From: Clostridiales bacterium | GTDB taxonomy: Bacteria > Bacillota > Clostridia > Oscillospirales > Acutalibacteraceae | Direction: 5' to 3' | Length of the DNA: 41,980 bases | Assembly: GCA_019422525.1 (NCBI GenBank) | Contig: JAHZDE010000016.1 | Coordinates: 1 to 41,980 of the forward strand | Shown: positions 1 to 7,135 of the stretch, in pieces | How the letters are laid out: each line of letters starts with the position of its first letter | Position numbering within the stretch: position 1 is the stretch's first letter | The notes under the pieces: model-generated | Seen by the model: the letters and a program-made list of their open reading frames with translations, nothing else | What the model was told of the DNA's origin: nothing | The model's database searches: none | Position numbers and translations under genes: made by a program

Positions 1-17
1 ATAAGGGCTCGACCCGC

Positions 18-224
18 TCAGCCCGTTTTTTCGGAAGGGGGGTGTACACAGTCTTTTATAATTCGCGGCCATTCATTTTCTAAGTCTTCCAGCGCGCGGA
101 TAAATCCCTCTTGCAATTGTAATTTTACAAACTCTTTGCACCATTCATCTCCAAGAGATAAGTGCTCCGGCGTCAAGCAAAAATACAGTTTTACATCATG
201 ATTACAATTATCAGGCGATGGCAT
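18..224 (-). CDS. Small phage protein of unknown function (68 aa)
   Basis: Unrecognised 68-residue acidic protein. Its ATG directly follows the TGA of the HNH endonuclease gene, and an AAAGGTGGG stretch upstream could serve as ribosome-binding site, so the two are probably co-translated. It stops with TGA 18 bases from the window start. If the molecule is circular it is the last gene before the small terminase. It has no cysteine motif or membrane segment and is probably soluble. It is called real because of the tight coupling and lack of a competing frame; the function is unknown. Confidence 0.55.
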   Translation of the reverse strand: MPSPDNCNHDVKLYFCLTPEHLSLGDEWCKEFVKLQLQEGFIRALEDLENEWPRIIKDCVHPPSEKTG

Positions 225-581
225 TCAATCCCACCTTTCTAATGTCATCGGCGCACTGCCGCTGCATTTCCGCAGCCGCTCCGGGTGACAAACTGTTTCG
301 TGGCAGTCCTTGCATACGCTGATAAGGTTGCGCTGTTGATTGCCGTCTACATCCGTGTACCAGATATCCAACGCCATCTTGGGAGCACGGCGCACATGGT
401 TTACATGGTGCACCAGCTCTGCCCGCCGGTATCTCCCGCGCTCTTTGCACAGCTGGCATTCGTGCTTGTCCATGTCCAGTACCTTGTGCGATAACCGCAC
501 CCACTGCGAGGAGCAATAAAACGGATGCACATCACCGGATCCTATCAAAGAGCAAAGCCATTTGTAAAACTTATCAGTCAT
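225..581 (-). CDS. HNH endonuclease
   Basis: 118 residues with a beta-beta-alpha metal nuclease layout: a first Cys pair (HECQLC, about residues 40-45), the HNH-type core VHHVNH (about 57-62) and a second Cys pair (CKDCHE, about 90-95). Phage HNH proteins of this size commonly sit beside the terminase and assist cleavage at packaging. Here the gene lies just upstream of the small terminase if the ends of the window are joined. The start overlaps the end of a 40-residue gene by 8 bases, pointing to translational coupling. Function by family is confident; a role in packaging is inferred from context. Confidence 0.85.
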   Translation of the reverse strand: MTDKFYKWLCSLIGSGDVHPFYCSSQWVRLSHKVLDMDKHECQLCKERGRYRRAELVHHVNHVRRAPKMALDIWYTDVDGNQQRNLISVCKDCHETVCHPERLRKCSGSAPMTLERWD

Positions 582-696
582 GAGTAGTTAAGGCTTTCTT
601 TTCCACGATTTTGCAGCGCCATCCCAACGCAGCCCATGCCCCCAGTGCTTCATGCAGCTGCAGCGTGTTTTCGGTGTTTTCCATCGGCAGAGTCAT
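574..696 (-). CDS. Very small phage protein (40 aa)
   Basis: A 40-residue reading frame with GGAGGG seven bases before the ATG. It overlaps the HNH gene start by 8 bases. It begins MTLPMENTE, nearly the same as the start of the DUF4417 protein at 1221-1844 (MVLPMENTEK), and the two start regions also match at the DNA level, suggesting duplication of the leader. The rest is helical and short. Function unknown. Confidence 0.5.
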   Translation of the reverse strand: MTLPMENTENTLQLHEALGAWAALGWRCKIVEKKALTTHD

Positions 697-715
697 GGTT
701 TATCCCTCCAAGCCT

Positions 716-1228
716 TTATCCTTTCCATCCTTTTTTCCAGTAGGTTTCCACCTTGAAATCCAATCCAAGCCGCTGCATTTTCTTTTTAGATACATAAAAT
801 TCATTGGTATCAAAAATTCGTTTATTTATTGAATTTGAAGCCAGTTTTGCAACAACATGATACCCGTAGTCTTCCATCTGCTTTAAGGCTCTTTTTGTGT
901 CTCCTTCTGCCACTCGTAAAACGAAGGAATTTATATTGTGTTTTTTCAGGTAGTCCCATTGCTGGCTTCTTTTCATGTGCACCGGTTTTTTGTCCCCATC
1001 AAGAACGTCAAAGCCTTTGTTCCAGTTGCAATGTACATCGCTCAGGCTTCTAAACGCTTTCATGGCCGCTGTGCTACGTTTACTCAGCCAACCATTTTTT
1101 GAATCGGTTTCTAAATCATCGTAGACACGCACACCGTCTTTTCCAACGGTAAAAAGCTCTTTTTCTCTTGCGCCAGCTCCACCCCCTCCGCCCGCTCTCG
1201 TGGAACTGCCTGAGCCTCGTTTACTCAC
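716..1228 (-). CDS. Basic phage protein with glycine-rich N terminus
   Basis: 170 residues starting at GTG with AAAGGAG upstream, overlapping the end of the DUF4417 gene by 8 bases. Residues 1-25 are Ser/Gly/Arg-rich and probably disordered. The remainder is a Lys-rich alpha/beta domain. No catalytic motif is recognised. The basic charge and position between tRNA genes and the HNH/terminase genes would suit a nucleic-acid-binding role, but that is inference. Confidence 0.7.
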   Translation of the reverse strand: MSKRGSGSSTRAGGGGGAGAREKELFTVGKDGVRVYDDLETDSKNGWLSKRSTAAMKAFRSLSDVHCNWNKGFDVLDGDKKPVHMKRSQQWDYLKKHNINSFVLRVAEGDTKRALKQMEDYGYHVVAKLASNSINKRIFDTNEFYVSKKKMQRLGLDFKVETYWKKGWKG

Positions 1229-1844
1229 GGTAATGTCTCCTTTCGTATTGGAATGGTTTTATTTTGGTAACGTTCCAGTCAAATTCATCAGGGCATTTGC
1301 CATACCACAATATGCCGCTCGGTTGCAGCACTTCCAGCGCCTTACGGCAGTGCTTAGCAAAGCATTCTGCTTCGTATGGGTCGGACTGTGTTCCGTGGCT
1401 CGAAATGCTCACGATGGCGTTTCTGGGCTCGCCGTCAAAGCACCAGTCATAGCTTTGCTCTCCACACCAGCAAAGCGTTGGGATAACGTGAATACCGTGC
1501 GCCTGCCAGTATGCGGCAAGCCAGTGCTTTTTGTAATGCATAAAAAGCTGCACCGCAAGCGGCATATCACTGTACAAAGAAAAATCCGGCGAACATACCG
1601 CGCCGAACTGTTGCAAAATCGGGATATATTTATCCGGGTAGTTCCAGAACCGTTCAAACTGGTAATCGTCCTTGTAAAAGTGCACGCCCTTGCTTTTTTT
1701 GTCAGTTGCTGTCATAGCATAGTTGACAGGTATCCATTCCAACCTGTCTATACGGACATCCGTTTCGGGTTTGATTTCAGGGATTCCATACTTGCCCACG
1801 CCCGGAAAAATCATCTTTTCGGTGTTCTCCATTGGCAGAACCAT
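1221..1844 (-). CDS. DUF4417-family phage protein
   Basis: 207 residues. The middle part (CSPDFSLYSDMPLAVQL, then YWQAHGIHVIPTLCW, then a Gly-X-Trp-Tyr-Gly segment near the C terminus) resembles the DUF4417 family found in phages and mobile elements of Firmicutes, whose activity is not established. The ATG at 1844 is chosen because GGAG lies eight bases upstream; an earlier TTG at 1865 has no such site. It is first in a run leading to the HNH gene. Confidence 0.75.
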   Translation of the reverse strand: MVLPMENTEKMIFPGVGKYGIPEIKPETDVRIDRLEWIPVNYAMTATDKKSKGVHFYKDDYQFERFWNYPDKYIPILQQFGAVCSPDFSLYSDMPLAVQLFMHYKKHWLAAYWQAHGIHVIPTLCWCGEQSYDWCFDGEPRNAIVSISSHGTQSDPYEAECFAKHCRKALEVLQPSGILWYGKCPDEFDWNVTKIKPFQYERRHYRE

Positions 1845-1913
1845 GACACGCGCTCCAAACTTCAAAAGCCAGATTTAAAAATTAAAGCTATTTCAAGCTA
1901 AACGTTAATATAA

Positions 1914-1970
1914 GCAGCACTCCCAGTATACATTCAGTTTCTCGGACAACGTAAACGAATGGAGTGCTGC
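1914..1970 (-). other. Long nested hairpin downstream of the tRNA genes
   Basis: Arms GCAGCACTCC (1914-1923) and GGAGTGCTGC (1961-1970) pair perfectly. Inside them CATTC-A-GTTT (1931-1940) pairs with AAACGAATG (1953-1961) with one bulge. On the minus strand it follows tRNA-Trp and precedes the DUF4417 gene. The tail after the stem is only weakly U-rich, so it may be an RNA processing or stability element rather than a true terminator. Confidence 0.5.
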
Positions 1971-2035
1971 TGCATCCGGTACTTTCGCCGCCAGATGCCC
2001 GGCTATCTGCGCAGTCTCCTCACAGGGTACGCAGC

Positions 2036-2111
2036 TGGCATTCCCGGCAGGGACTGAGCCTGCAGCCTCTGGTTTTGGAGACCAGCGCTCTACCAATTGA
2101 GCTACGGGAAT
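2036..2111 (-). tRNA. tRNA-Trp (anticodon CCA)
   Basis: Folds as a cloverleaf: acceptor ATTCCCG/CGGGAAT, a D arm with AATTGGTAG, anticodon stem CTGGT/ACCAG with loop CTCCAAA (anticodon CCA), T stem GCAGG/CCTGC, discriminator G, and encoded CCA. The T loop reads CTCAGTC rather than the usual TTCRANY, so positions 54 and 58 are non-canonical. It lies seven bases after the tRNA-Met gene. It would supply ordinary UGG decoding, not stop suppression. Confidence 0.85.
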
Positions 2112-2117
2112 ATATCA

Positions 2118-2190
2118 TGCCGCGTGCAGGAATCGAACCTACAACGACCCGGTTATGAGCCGGATGCTCTGCCGGTTGAGCTAACGCAGC
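2118..2190 (-). tRNA. tRNA-Met (anticodon CAU)
   Basis: Cloverleaf with acceptor GCTGCGT/ACGCGGC, D arm with AACCGGCAG, anticodon loop CTCATAA (CAU), canonical T loop TTCGATT and discriminator A. CCA is not encoded. The acceptor stem is fully paired at position 1-72, which argues against an initiator tRNA. An Ile-decoding (lysidine-modified) CAU tRNA cannot be excluded. It is transcribed just ahead of tRNA-Trp. Confidence 0.85.
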
Positions 2191-2201
2191 GTAAAAGAAT
2201 G

Positions 2202-2243
2202 CCCGCCTGCAATGCACGGTGCACATCATGCATAACAGGCGGG
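2202..2243 (-). terminator. Hairpin between a small gene and the tRNA genes
   Basis: CCCGCCTG (2202-2209) pairs with CAGGCGGG (2236-2243) across a 26-base loop. On the minus strand the stem is followed by CATTCTTTTAC, so it could act as a weak terminator or a processing signal in front of tRNA-Met. Confidence 0.35.
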
Positions 2244-2281
2244 TAAAAATATTTTCGAATAAATTGTATCAGCAGCTTTTG

Positions 2282-2500
2282 CTAATCTGCGCGGATAACA
2301 GGCCGCGCTCCTTGCATACAGCCGCGCCCTCCGATCTCTGCCCTCGGCTCACGCTTTGTGCGGCTCGCCTGAAAACCGATACTCCAGACGATGCACACAA
2401 AATTACTTTTGAATGCTATTTGAAAAATTTCCCGGAACACAGGTGCAAGCACGCAGCTTTTTGCAATAGACCAAAACAGTTTGCTGAAAAGCTCAAGCAT
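2282..2500 (-). CDS. Small hypothetical protein (72 aa)
   Basis: The ATG at 2500 is preceded by AAAGGAG at a good distance, so it is chosen over farther upstream codons. The first 40 residues are hydrophobic and aromatic (LFSKLFWSIAKS, then FKSNFVCIVWSIGF) and may form one or two membrane segments. The C terminus is basic. A perfect 19-base hairpin (2520-2538) lies immediately before the ribosome-binding site and may affect its expression. No family recognised. Confidence 0.5.
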   Translation of the reverse strand: MLELFSKLFWSIAKSCVLAPVFREIFQIAFKSNFVCIVWSIGFQASRTKREPRAEIGGRGCMQGARPVIRAD

Positions 2501-2519
2501 GGTTTGCGCTCCTTTCCAA

Positions 2520-2538
2520 GGTGTCCACTGTGGACACC
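2520..2538 (-). promoter_or_regulatory. Perfect 19-base hairpin in the leader of the 72-aa gene
   Basis: GGTGTCCAC-T-GTGGACACC. The same palindrome recurs at 16543-16561 and 34822-34840, where U-rich tails make it a terminator on the minus strand. Here no U-run follows. Instead the AAAGGAG site of the next gene follows directly, suggesting a leader or attenuation role. Confidence 0.5.
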
Positions 2539-2664
2539 CCCGCCGGGTTTGAATTTGTTTTGTGTGCACCGCTGGATCTTGAAGCGGACGGTGCGGTGAT
2601 CCATTGAACACAGGAAGATTCCAAAAGCCTGTGCTATGCTTCCCGCCGGGGCTCGTCATGAGGA

Positions 2665-2772
2665 TGCAGACATTCACGGTTCCGTCAATGTCTGCATTAT
2701 AATTTTACCACATCAAAATGGGACATTCTGGACATTTCGACCTTTTTGTGACATTCCGACCATTTTGTGACA
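2665..2772 (-). promoter_or_regulatory. Candidate late promoter with tandem repeats and palindromic operator
   Basis: On the minus strand TATAAT (2701-2696) has no good -35 box. Upstream of it are two adjacent 19-base direct repeats (2731-2749 and 2750-2768, GACATTYCGACCWTTTTGT) with partial copies on both sides (2722-2730 and from 2769). Overlapping the expected start point is a 32-base inverted repeat (2665-2696) whose halves contain the same GACATT. A poor -35 with upstream repeats suggests an activator-dependent promoter. Transcription from here would enter the tRNA, HNH and terminase genes. Confidence 0.5.
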
Positions 2773-2827
2773 CGGCTTTTGCGTAGCTACGCAGAGAAGT
2801 GGCACAATGTGAATTTTGTGTCAATTG

Positions 2828-3031
2828 TTAAAAACCGGTCATTTTGAGCACAAGACATGCCATTGTGTACCCAAGAACGCCGCCCAGCACGACAGATGCT
2901 GGTGTGAATACCATGAGTATCTTCCGCACTGTCCACCCGCTTTTCCATGCCCACCGCACGGAAAACATACACACCGGAATGCTCAGGCAAGCCATAAGTA
3001 CAACGGCTGCCAGCCAATAAACAAAAATCAT
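2828..3031 (-). CDS. Small membrane protein, two predicted helices
   Basis: 67 residues with hydrophobic segments at about 2-22 (IFVYWLAAVVLMACLSI) and 40-62 (LMVFTPASVVLGGVLGYTM), separated by a basic loop (RWAWKSGW). GGAG precedes the ATG. It sits at the end of the early operon just before the tandem-repeat regulatory region. It could be an inner-membrane accessory protein; no family is recognised. Confidence 0.55.
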   Translation of the reverse strand: MIFVYWLAAVVLMACLSIPVCMFSVRWAWKSGWTVRKILMVFTPASVVLGGVLGYTMACLVLKMTGF

Positions 3032-3121
3032 ATAGCCACTCCATTCCCGCTACTCATCGGCATACATCCTTGCGCCACAGGATGGGTAATAATTCCACAT
3101 ATCGTCAGGCGGCTCATAGTC

Positions 3122-3643
3122 CTAATCGTTAGATATTTCGCAGGCGCAATGTGAGCACTGGAAGCGGGTAGCCGTAACCGGGTCATCGTCGTCTACCGGC
3201 TTCCATGTACCCCGCCGGGGTTTTGGAGCTGCGTTTGGCATGGCGTCAATAAAATCCTTCACGTCCTGTAACGTGTGAATTTTTTCATCGGCCGCAAACG
3301 CATTAAGCATGGTTTCCGGGATGCCTGCGTCCTCGTATTTTTTGAGTCTCTCCCGAACGGTAGCAAGAGCCCACGACAGTGTGTAGTGCTCCGCCAGCAG
3401 TCCTTCGATAGTCTCCGGGCCGTCGAACAGGTGCTCGAACAGGGTTATATCGAACTCCTCCTGCGTTCCATCAATGTCGATATCTGCATTGTGTGCCTTA
3501 ATAAGCTTTTTCATGTAGTCATTGAGACTTATGCCCCTGCTGGGCATCTGCACCCATCCGTCCTCTCCGCGCACAAAGAGATTAAGAGCCTGCGAGTAAT
3601 TCCCGTCCGGTGTGTCAGTCGTTATTCTTCTTTGTGGAAACAT
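3122..3643 (-). CDS. Hypothetical early protein, zinc ribbon cut by an amber stop
   Basis: 173 residues, mostly acidic helices, with GAGG upstream of the ATG and a 22-base overlap with the preceding gene. It ends in FQCSHCACEISND, the first half of a zinc ribbon, followed by TAG (3124-3122). The same frame stays open after the stop and reads DYEPPDDMWNYYPSCGARM before a second TAG at 3052-3050, which is the expected second half of the ribbon. One metal-ligand Cys is also replaced by Tyr. The C terminus therefore appears truncated by a nonsense mutation, or is made by rare readthrough. Confidence 0.65.
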   Translation of the reverse strand: MFPQRRITTDTPDGNYSQALNLFVRGEDGWVQMPSRGISLNDYMKKLIKAHNADIDIDGTQEEFDITLFEHLFDGPETIEGLLAEHYTLSWALATVRERLKKYEDAGIPETMLNAFAADEKIHTLQDVKDFIDAMPNAAPKPRRGTWKPVDDDDPVTATRFQCSHCACEISND

Positions 3644-3978
3644 ATTTTTTCCTCCTCACAATGCAGTCCACTCAGGACTTGTGTTGTTTTTTGAATGGTT
3701 TCTGTCGGAATTGGCATATCCTCCGGTTTTACACCGGCGTTTTTCATCTTGGAGCCACACTCACCGCAGTATTTGTCAGCCACACAGTCAATGTGGTGGC
3801 ATTTCTTGCACCGAAAGTGCTCACATGAAAATCTGTACGGATTCAACTCCCACTCAGAAACCGGCCGTAGCGTTTCCGGGTCGATGGTGGGAGCGGTCAG
3901 CACAAGCATATACGCAGCACGACCGCTGTACCGCACCTCACGCAAAAGCGCATTGGCATCAATCAATCTTCTTTCTCC
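3622..3978 (-). CDS. Small zinc-ribbon phage protein
   Basis: 118 residues beginning MGERRLIDANALLREV, a typical opening of Clostridia phage early proteins, followed by a Cys-rich region CEHFRCKKCHHIDC and YCGECGSKM that could bind zinc. The start at 3978 has GGAGG seven to twelve bases upstream; longer versions lack a site. It overlaps both neighbours by 15-22 bases. Role unknown; zinc ribbons of this kind usually mediate protein or nucleic-acid contacts. Confidence 0.7.
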   Translation of the reverse strand, partial: GERRLIDANALLREVRYSGRAAYMLVLTAPTIDPETLRPVSEWELNPYRFSCEHFRCKKCHHIDCVADKYCGECGSKMKNAGVKPEDMPIPTETIQKTTQVLSGLHCEEEKICFHKEE

Positions 3979-4223
3979 CATGGTCTGTTGTGTCCCTCCA
4001 TCGGAATGTATCTGTTTACGCACTGGACGTTGTTGCAAAATCGTTCGGTGCCGATAACCCGCAACGGTTTCCCACAAATTGGGCAAAACTTCGGCGTTCC
4101 GGGTGTCTGGTACGGGCTTTCTTCTCTCTGTCCGTAAGTGGTCAGCGTTAATATACACGCAAGAGAGTTTGGCTCAGCTGTAGAAGGGCACCGAAAACGC
4201 ACCCTGCAAGAAACGCAATCCAT
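3963..4223 (-). CDS. Small Cys-rich zinc-finger protein
   Basis: 86 residues with CVSCRVRFRC at the N terminus and FCPICGKPL followed by FCNNVQC at about 45-68, giving at least one complete CxxC...CxxxxC zinc site. It lies four bases downstream of the putative late regulator gene and overlaps the next gene start. It belongs to a run of three consecutive zinc-type proteins (3122-4223). Function unknown. Confidence 0.65.
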   Translation of the reverse strand: MDCVSCRVRFRCPSTAEPNSLACILTLTTYGQREESPYQTPGTPKFCPICGKPLRVIGTERFCNNVQCVNRYIPMEGHNRPWEKED

Positions 4224-4227
4224 AAAA

Positions 4228-4674
4228 TCACCCTACATTCTTTTGGATCCACCGGTAAACCCTCCGGCGAATAGATTCTGCGTCCACGTCAAAGCCCTGC
4301 TCGGTAAGCTCCACGGCAACGTCCTGCGGCTTTTTGCCCTCTACGCAGATCGCCGAGAGCATTGCCCGGAGCTCCGGGTCATCGCAGTCCTCCACCATGT
4401 GCACGCCGATGTTGTACAGCTTGTTCTGCATACGGTTGATGTCTTTCAGTCGCCGGATCTCCGCAGCACGCTGGTTGTAGGAGGAATCTGCGGTCCCGGT
4501 CACTGTTACATGACCGAGAACGCAGCTGTTGCCCTCGCCGTGAAAAGCTTTTACCACATCCGAGGCAGCCTGCGGACCATCTGCCTGTAGGATCTCCAGC
4601 CGCTCAATGCGCTGCCGACGTTTGGCAATGTCATAGGGTATTGCATATAGACGGCGAAATTCGTGTGGCTTCAT
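4228..4674 (-). CDS. Putative late-gene transcription regulator (ArpU/sigma-like)
   Basis: 148 residues from the ATG at 4674, chosen because GGGAGG is seven bases upstream. The N-terminal part is Arg-rich and helical (DIAKRRQRIERLEIL). The C terminus, GKKPQDVAVELTEQGFDVDAESIRRRVYRWIQK, looks like a helix-turn-helix of the kind in ArpU/RinA-type late activators. Such genes typically close the early operon, as here. The tandem repeats at 2722-2772 are a natural candidate target. Family assignment is from pattern and position, not a clear signature. Confidence 0.5.
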   Translation of the reverse strand: MKPHEFRRLYAIPYDIAKRRQRIERLEILQADGPQAASDVVKAFHGEGNSCVLGHVTVTGTADSSYNQRAAEIRRLKDINRMQNKLYNIGVHMVEDCDDPELRAMLSAICVEGKKPQDVAVELTEQGFDVDAESIRRRVYRWIQKNVG

Positions 4675-4692
4675 CCGGCAACCTCCCAAAAT

Positions 4693-5835
4693 TTATTTCA
4701 GCTCAAAGTAATTCGTCAGAATATCCGTAATGCCGGAGTGGAAACCTATCCAGCCGCAGGTGAAAAAGCTGTTGTCCTGCAGGATGATGGCGTAGTCATC
4801 ACAGGTCTGACCGGCGTCCTCTCTGGTGGTGTCTATCCGCTTCCACAACGTTGCCCCGCCGGGCAGAGGCTGCTTGTAATACGCAAGCCGGAAACGCACA
4901 TCTTCCCATTCCAGTTCCCACGCTGCATTTGCGCCCAGCATTTTTTCTGCCAGCTTGTGCAGCGTGTCCCTCCCATGGGCTTGCTCCTTCGGCGGCTCGT
5001 GAATCTCCACAGGTTCTGTCCTGTACGGTGATGCCGTAGGTTTAGGTGCATCGTTCTGGGCTCTTTTTTGCTTCTCGTGAGCCTTTTCCACGATTGCGAT
5101 AGCTTCCGGTGGCAATTTCCACTCGGCATAATCCGGGTTTACCGGTACCGTTTCCGCAGGTTCTTCTTTCTGCTCCGGTTCTTCCGGTGCAGCGCCCATA
5201 AAACGCGCATAATCCTGTGCGCTGCGGTACGCTTCCATCAAGCCGATCTCTCCGGCCTTCAAGCGCTCCTTGATGACCTCATTCTCGCAGGAGGCAATCA
5301 CGTTCAAGCGGGCAGCAGCGCCGGTGGACAAGCCCAGAATGCGGCAAACCTCGTCACGCACCTTGCCTTCCAGCTGTCCGGCTGCTTTTTTCTTGGTCAG
5401 CGCATCCTTCAGCGCCTCGTACTGCGCCAGACGCTCGCCATCGGTCAGGTCACGGGCGGTGGCGTTCGCCGTGATGAGCGCAATGCGGTCATCCAGTTTG
5501 CCGTGGCTTTCCCTAATCAGGCAGGGGAGAAAATCAAACCGCGTGTCTCCAAGCGTTGACAAAATCCCGCACGCCGCCCAGCGCCGGTGCCCGCTGATGA
5601 GCATATAGCAGTCCGTTTCATCCTCCATCGGGATGACTTCCAGCGGCTGCCGGAGGCCGTGCTGCCGGATGTCGTCCTTCAGACCATCCATGTTGCCGAT
5701 GGTGTAGATCTCGTCATTGTCCGGGTTAGGGATGATATTCCTGCTCGGAATCATCACCACCTGCATCTGCAGCCCCGCCGGGGTGACCGTCTGGCTCTGG
5801 GCATTCATCAGGCTATTCAACAATCCAGTGCTCAT
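4693..5835 (-). CDS. ParB-like partition/nuclease-fold protein
   Basis: 380 residues. The N-terminal ParB/Srx fold includes the Arg-rich CTP/DNA-binding box SGHRRWAA (81-88). A helical DNA-binding region with GLSTGAAARLNVI (about 178-190) follows, then an acidic/Pro linker and a C-terminal domain of about 110 residues beginning near GRDTLHKLAEKML. Its start overlaps the stop of the DUF551 gene. Together with ParA (6325-7119) it suggests partition or a related segregation or regulatory role. Many phages carry ParB-fold proteins that modify or regulate DNA instead, so partition is inferred. Confidence 0.75.
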   Translation of the reverse strand: MSTGLLNSLMNAQSQTVTPAGLQMQVVMIPSRNIIPNPDNDEIYTIGNMDGLKDDIRQHGLRQPLEVIPMEDETDCYMLISGHRRWAACGILSTLGDTRFDFLPCLIRESHGKLDDRIALITANATARDLTDGERLAQYEALKDALTKKKAAGQLEGKVRDEVCRILGLSTGAAARLNVIASCENEVIKERLKAGEIGLMEAYRSAQDYARFMGAAPEEPEQKEEPAETVPVNPDYAEWKLPPEAIAIVEKAHEKQKRAQNDAPKPTASPYRTEPVEIHEPPKEQAHGRDTLHKLAEKMLGANAAWELEWEDVRFRLAYYKQPLPGGATLWKRIDTTREDAGQTCDDYAIILQDNSFFTCGWIGFHSGITDILTNYFELK

Positions 5836-6332
5836 TGTTTTACCTCCTTCGGCGGCAGCGGCATCCAGCCCACCACGTGAGCATCTACACGGTTATCGTA
5901 AATGTCATCCTGGTTGAAATAACGATATTCCCACCAGCCTTTAGGAATAAAGTAATCATCGCTTTCTTCATCGTAGGTTCCCCACTCGGAAATTTCTTCC
6001 CAGTAGAAAGCGCTCTTTTGGGACAAGACTGTGCCATCTTCGTAGTTAGCTGTCGTAATCCCATATCCACCGCAGGCGGTTTTAAACAGAATCAGCACAT
6101 CTTCTTCGACCTTCGGCGGGTCGGTTTCAGGATTGCGCCATTCTGGATAAAATTCGTCTGGAACATAATACACGAGCTTTTCAAGCTCTCTTTTCGCCGT
6201 TTCCAATGCGCAGAGAACGTCTGTGCCTTTGAATGACTCGTTTAGTACCCTAAGCATTTTAAATTTGAGGTTGTTTACAATGTCAATCGCTGATTTTCGG
6301 TCAATCAGTTCTTTCGGCCACATGTTACTCAC
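5832..6332 (-). CDS. DUF551-containing protein
   Basis: 166 residues. The second half has the DUF551 pattern: WRNPETDPPKVEEDVLILF, then Trp-rich segments, ending VVGWMPLPP. The N-terminal 60 residues form a helical extension. The gene is wedged between ParA and ParB with 4-8 base overlaps on both sides, so all three are translated together. DUF551 proteins are common in phage early regions; their role is not established. Confidence 0.75.
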   Translation of the reverse strand: MSNMWPKELIDRKSAIDIVNNLKFKMLRVLNESFKGTDVLCALETAKRELEKLVYYVPDEFYPEWRNPETDPPKVEEDVLILFKTACGGYGITTANYEDGTVLSQKSAFYWEEISEWGTYDEESDDYFIPKGWWEYRYFNQDDIYDNRVDAHVVGWMPLPPKEVKQ

Positions 6333-7119
6333 CCTCCACGCATTTTTTAACCAGCTGCGCCAGTGCCTTATACTGGGCGCTGGTCTTGATGTTCCTACAG
6401 ACCTTGTGCACCGGCAAGTGCCGTGCCTTGGCTTCCTTGACCTTCACGCTGTAGTCGATGCGCAAAATGCTGTTGTCCTGGTTGCGGAAGGCGGGCAAGT
6501 CCATGTTGGCAATCTCGTTGATGGTGTCCACACTGTACCTGCCACGGGTGTACTTGGTTGCCAGTACACCCATCACTTCCAGCTGCGGGTTGTAGCTCTC
6601 CCGGATGGCATCCACCTGCTCGCGGATCTCGTCCATGCCGTCCATCGCCCACTCGTCGCAGTCCACCGGGATGATCACCCAGTCTGCGGCAGCCAGCGCA
6701 TTGACGGTGGCCATGTCGATGTCAGGCGGGCAGTCGATGATACAGTAATCGTAGTCGTTGCGGATGGTGTCCAGCGCCTTGCGCAGCCTGTCCCACTGCG
6801 GCCGCAGCACATCCAGCATCACGTTCTTGTTGGCCAGCAGCATCTCCATGTTGCTGGGTGCCAGATCGACGTGCTCAAAATCCGTCTGCATGATCACATC
6901 CTGCATAGTAGCGGTCAGGGTGAGCACATCGCCCATGGTCTTGCGTCCGTAGGCAAAGCGGTTGAAAAACTTGGTGGTGTTGCCCTGCTTGTCCAGATCC
7001 ATCACCAGCACCCGCCGGGACCAGATCTCTGCCAGCAGGCAGGCGAGGTTGCAGGCGGTGACGGATTTTCCCACGCCGCCTTTCAGGTTGATGATCGCGA
7101 TTTTTGCCATTGTTCTCAT
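6325..7119 (-). CDS. parA: ParA-family ATPase
   Basis: 264 residues with the deviant Walker A box KGGVGKS (13-19), the switch-like DLDKQGN (about 40-46) and Walker B CIIDCPPD (about 120). These define the ParA/Soj class of dimerising ATPases that move DNA with a ParB partner. The start at 7119 lies 16 bases after the previous gene; an in-frame ATG three codons later is also possible. The partner is presumably the ParB-like protein two genes downstream. In a phage with integrase this raises the option of plasmid-like maintenance. Confidence 0.9.
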   Translation of the reverse strand: MRTMAKIAIINLKGGVGKSVTACNLACLLAEIWSRRVLVMDLDKQGNTTKFFNRFAYGRKTMGDVLTLTATMQDVIMQTDFEHVDLAPSNMEMLLANKNVMLDVLRPQWDRLRKALDTIRNDYDYCIIDCPPDIDMATVNALAAADWVIIPVDCDEWAMDGMDEIREQVDAIRESYNPQLEVMGVLATKYTRGRYSVDTINEIANMDLPAFRNQDNSILRIDYSVKVKEAKARHLPVHKVCRNIKTSAQYKALAQLVKKCVEGE

Positions 7120-7135
7120 GACGATATCCCCATTC

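Noticed and set aside
2787..3044. 85-codon minus-strand frame
   Set aside because: It overlaps the two-helix membrane protein in another frame and looks less protein-like.
3050..3124. Reassignment of TAG to an amino acid in this phage
   Set aside because: TAG is a plain stop for the integrase (18848-18850) and for the gene 35352-35678, and no CUA-anticodon tRNA is seen.
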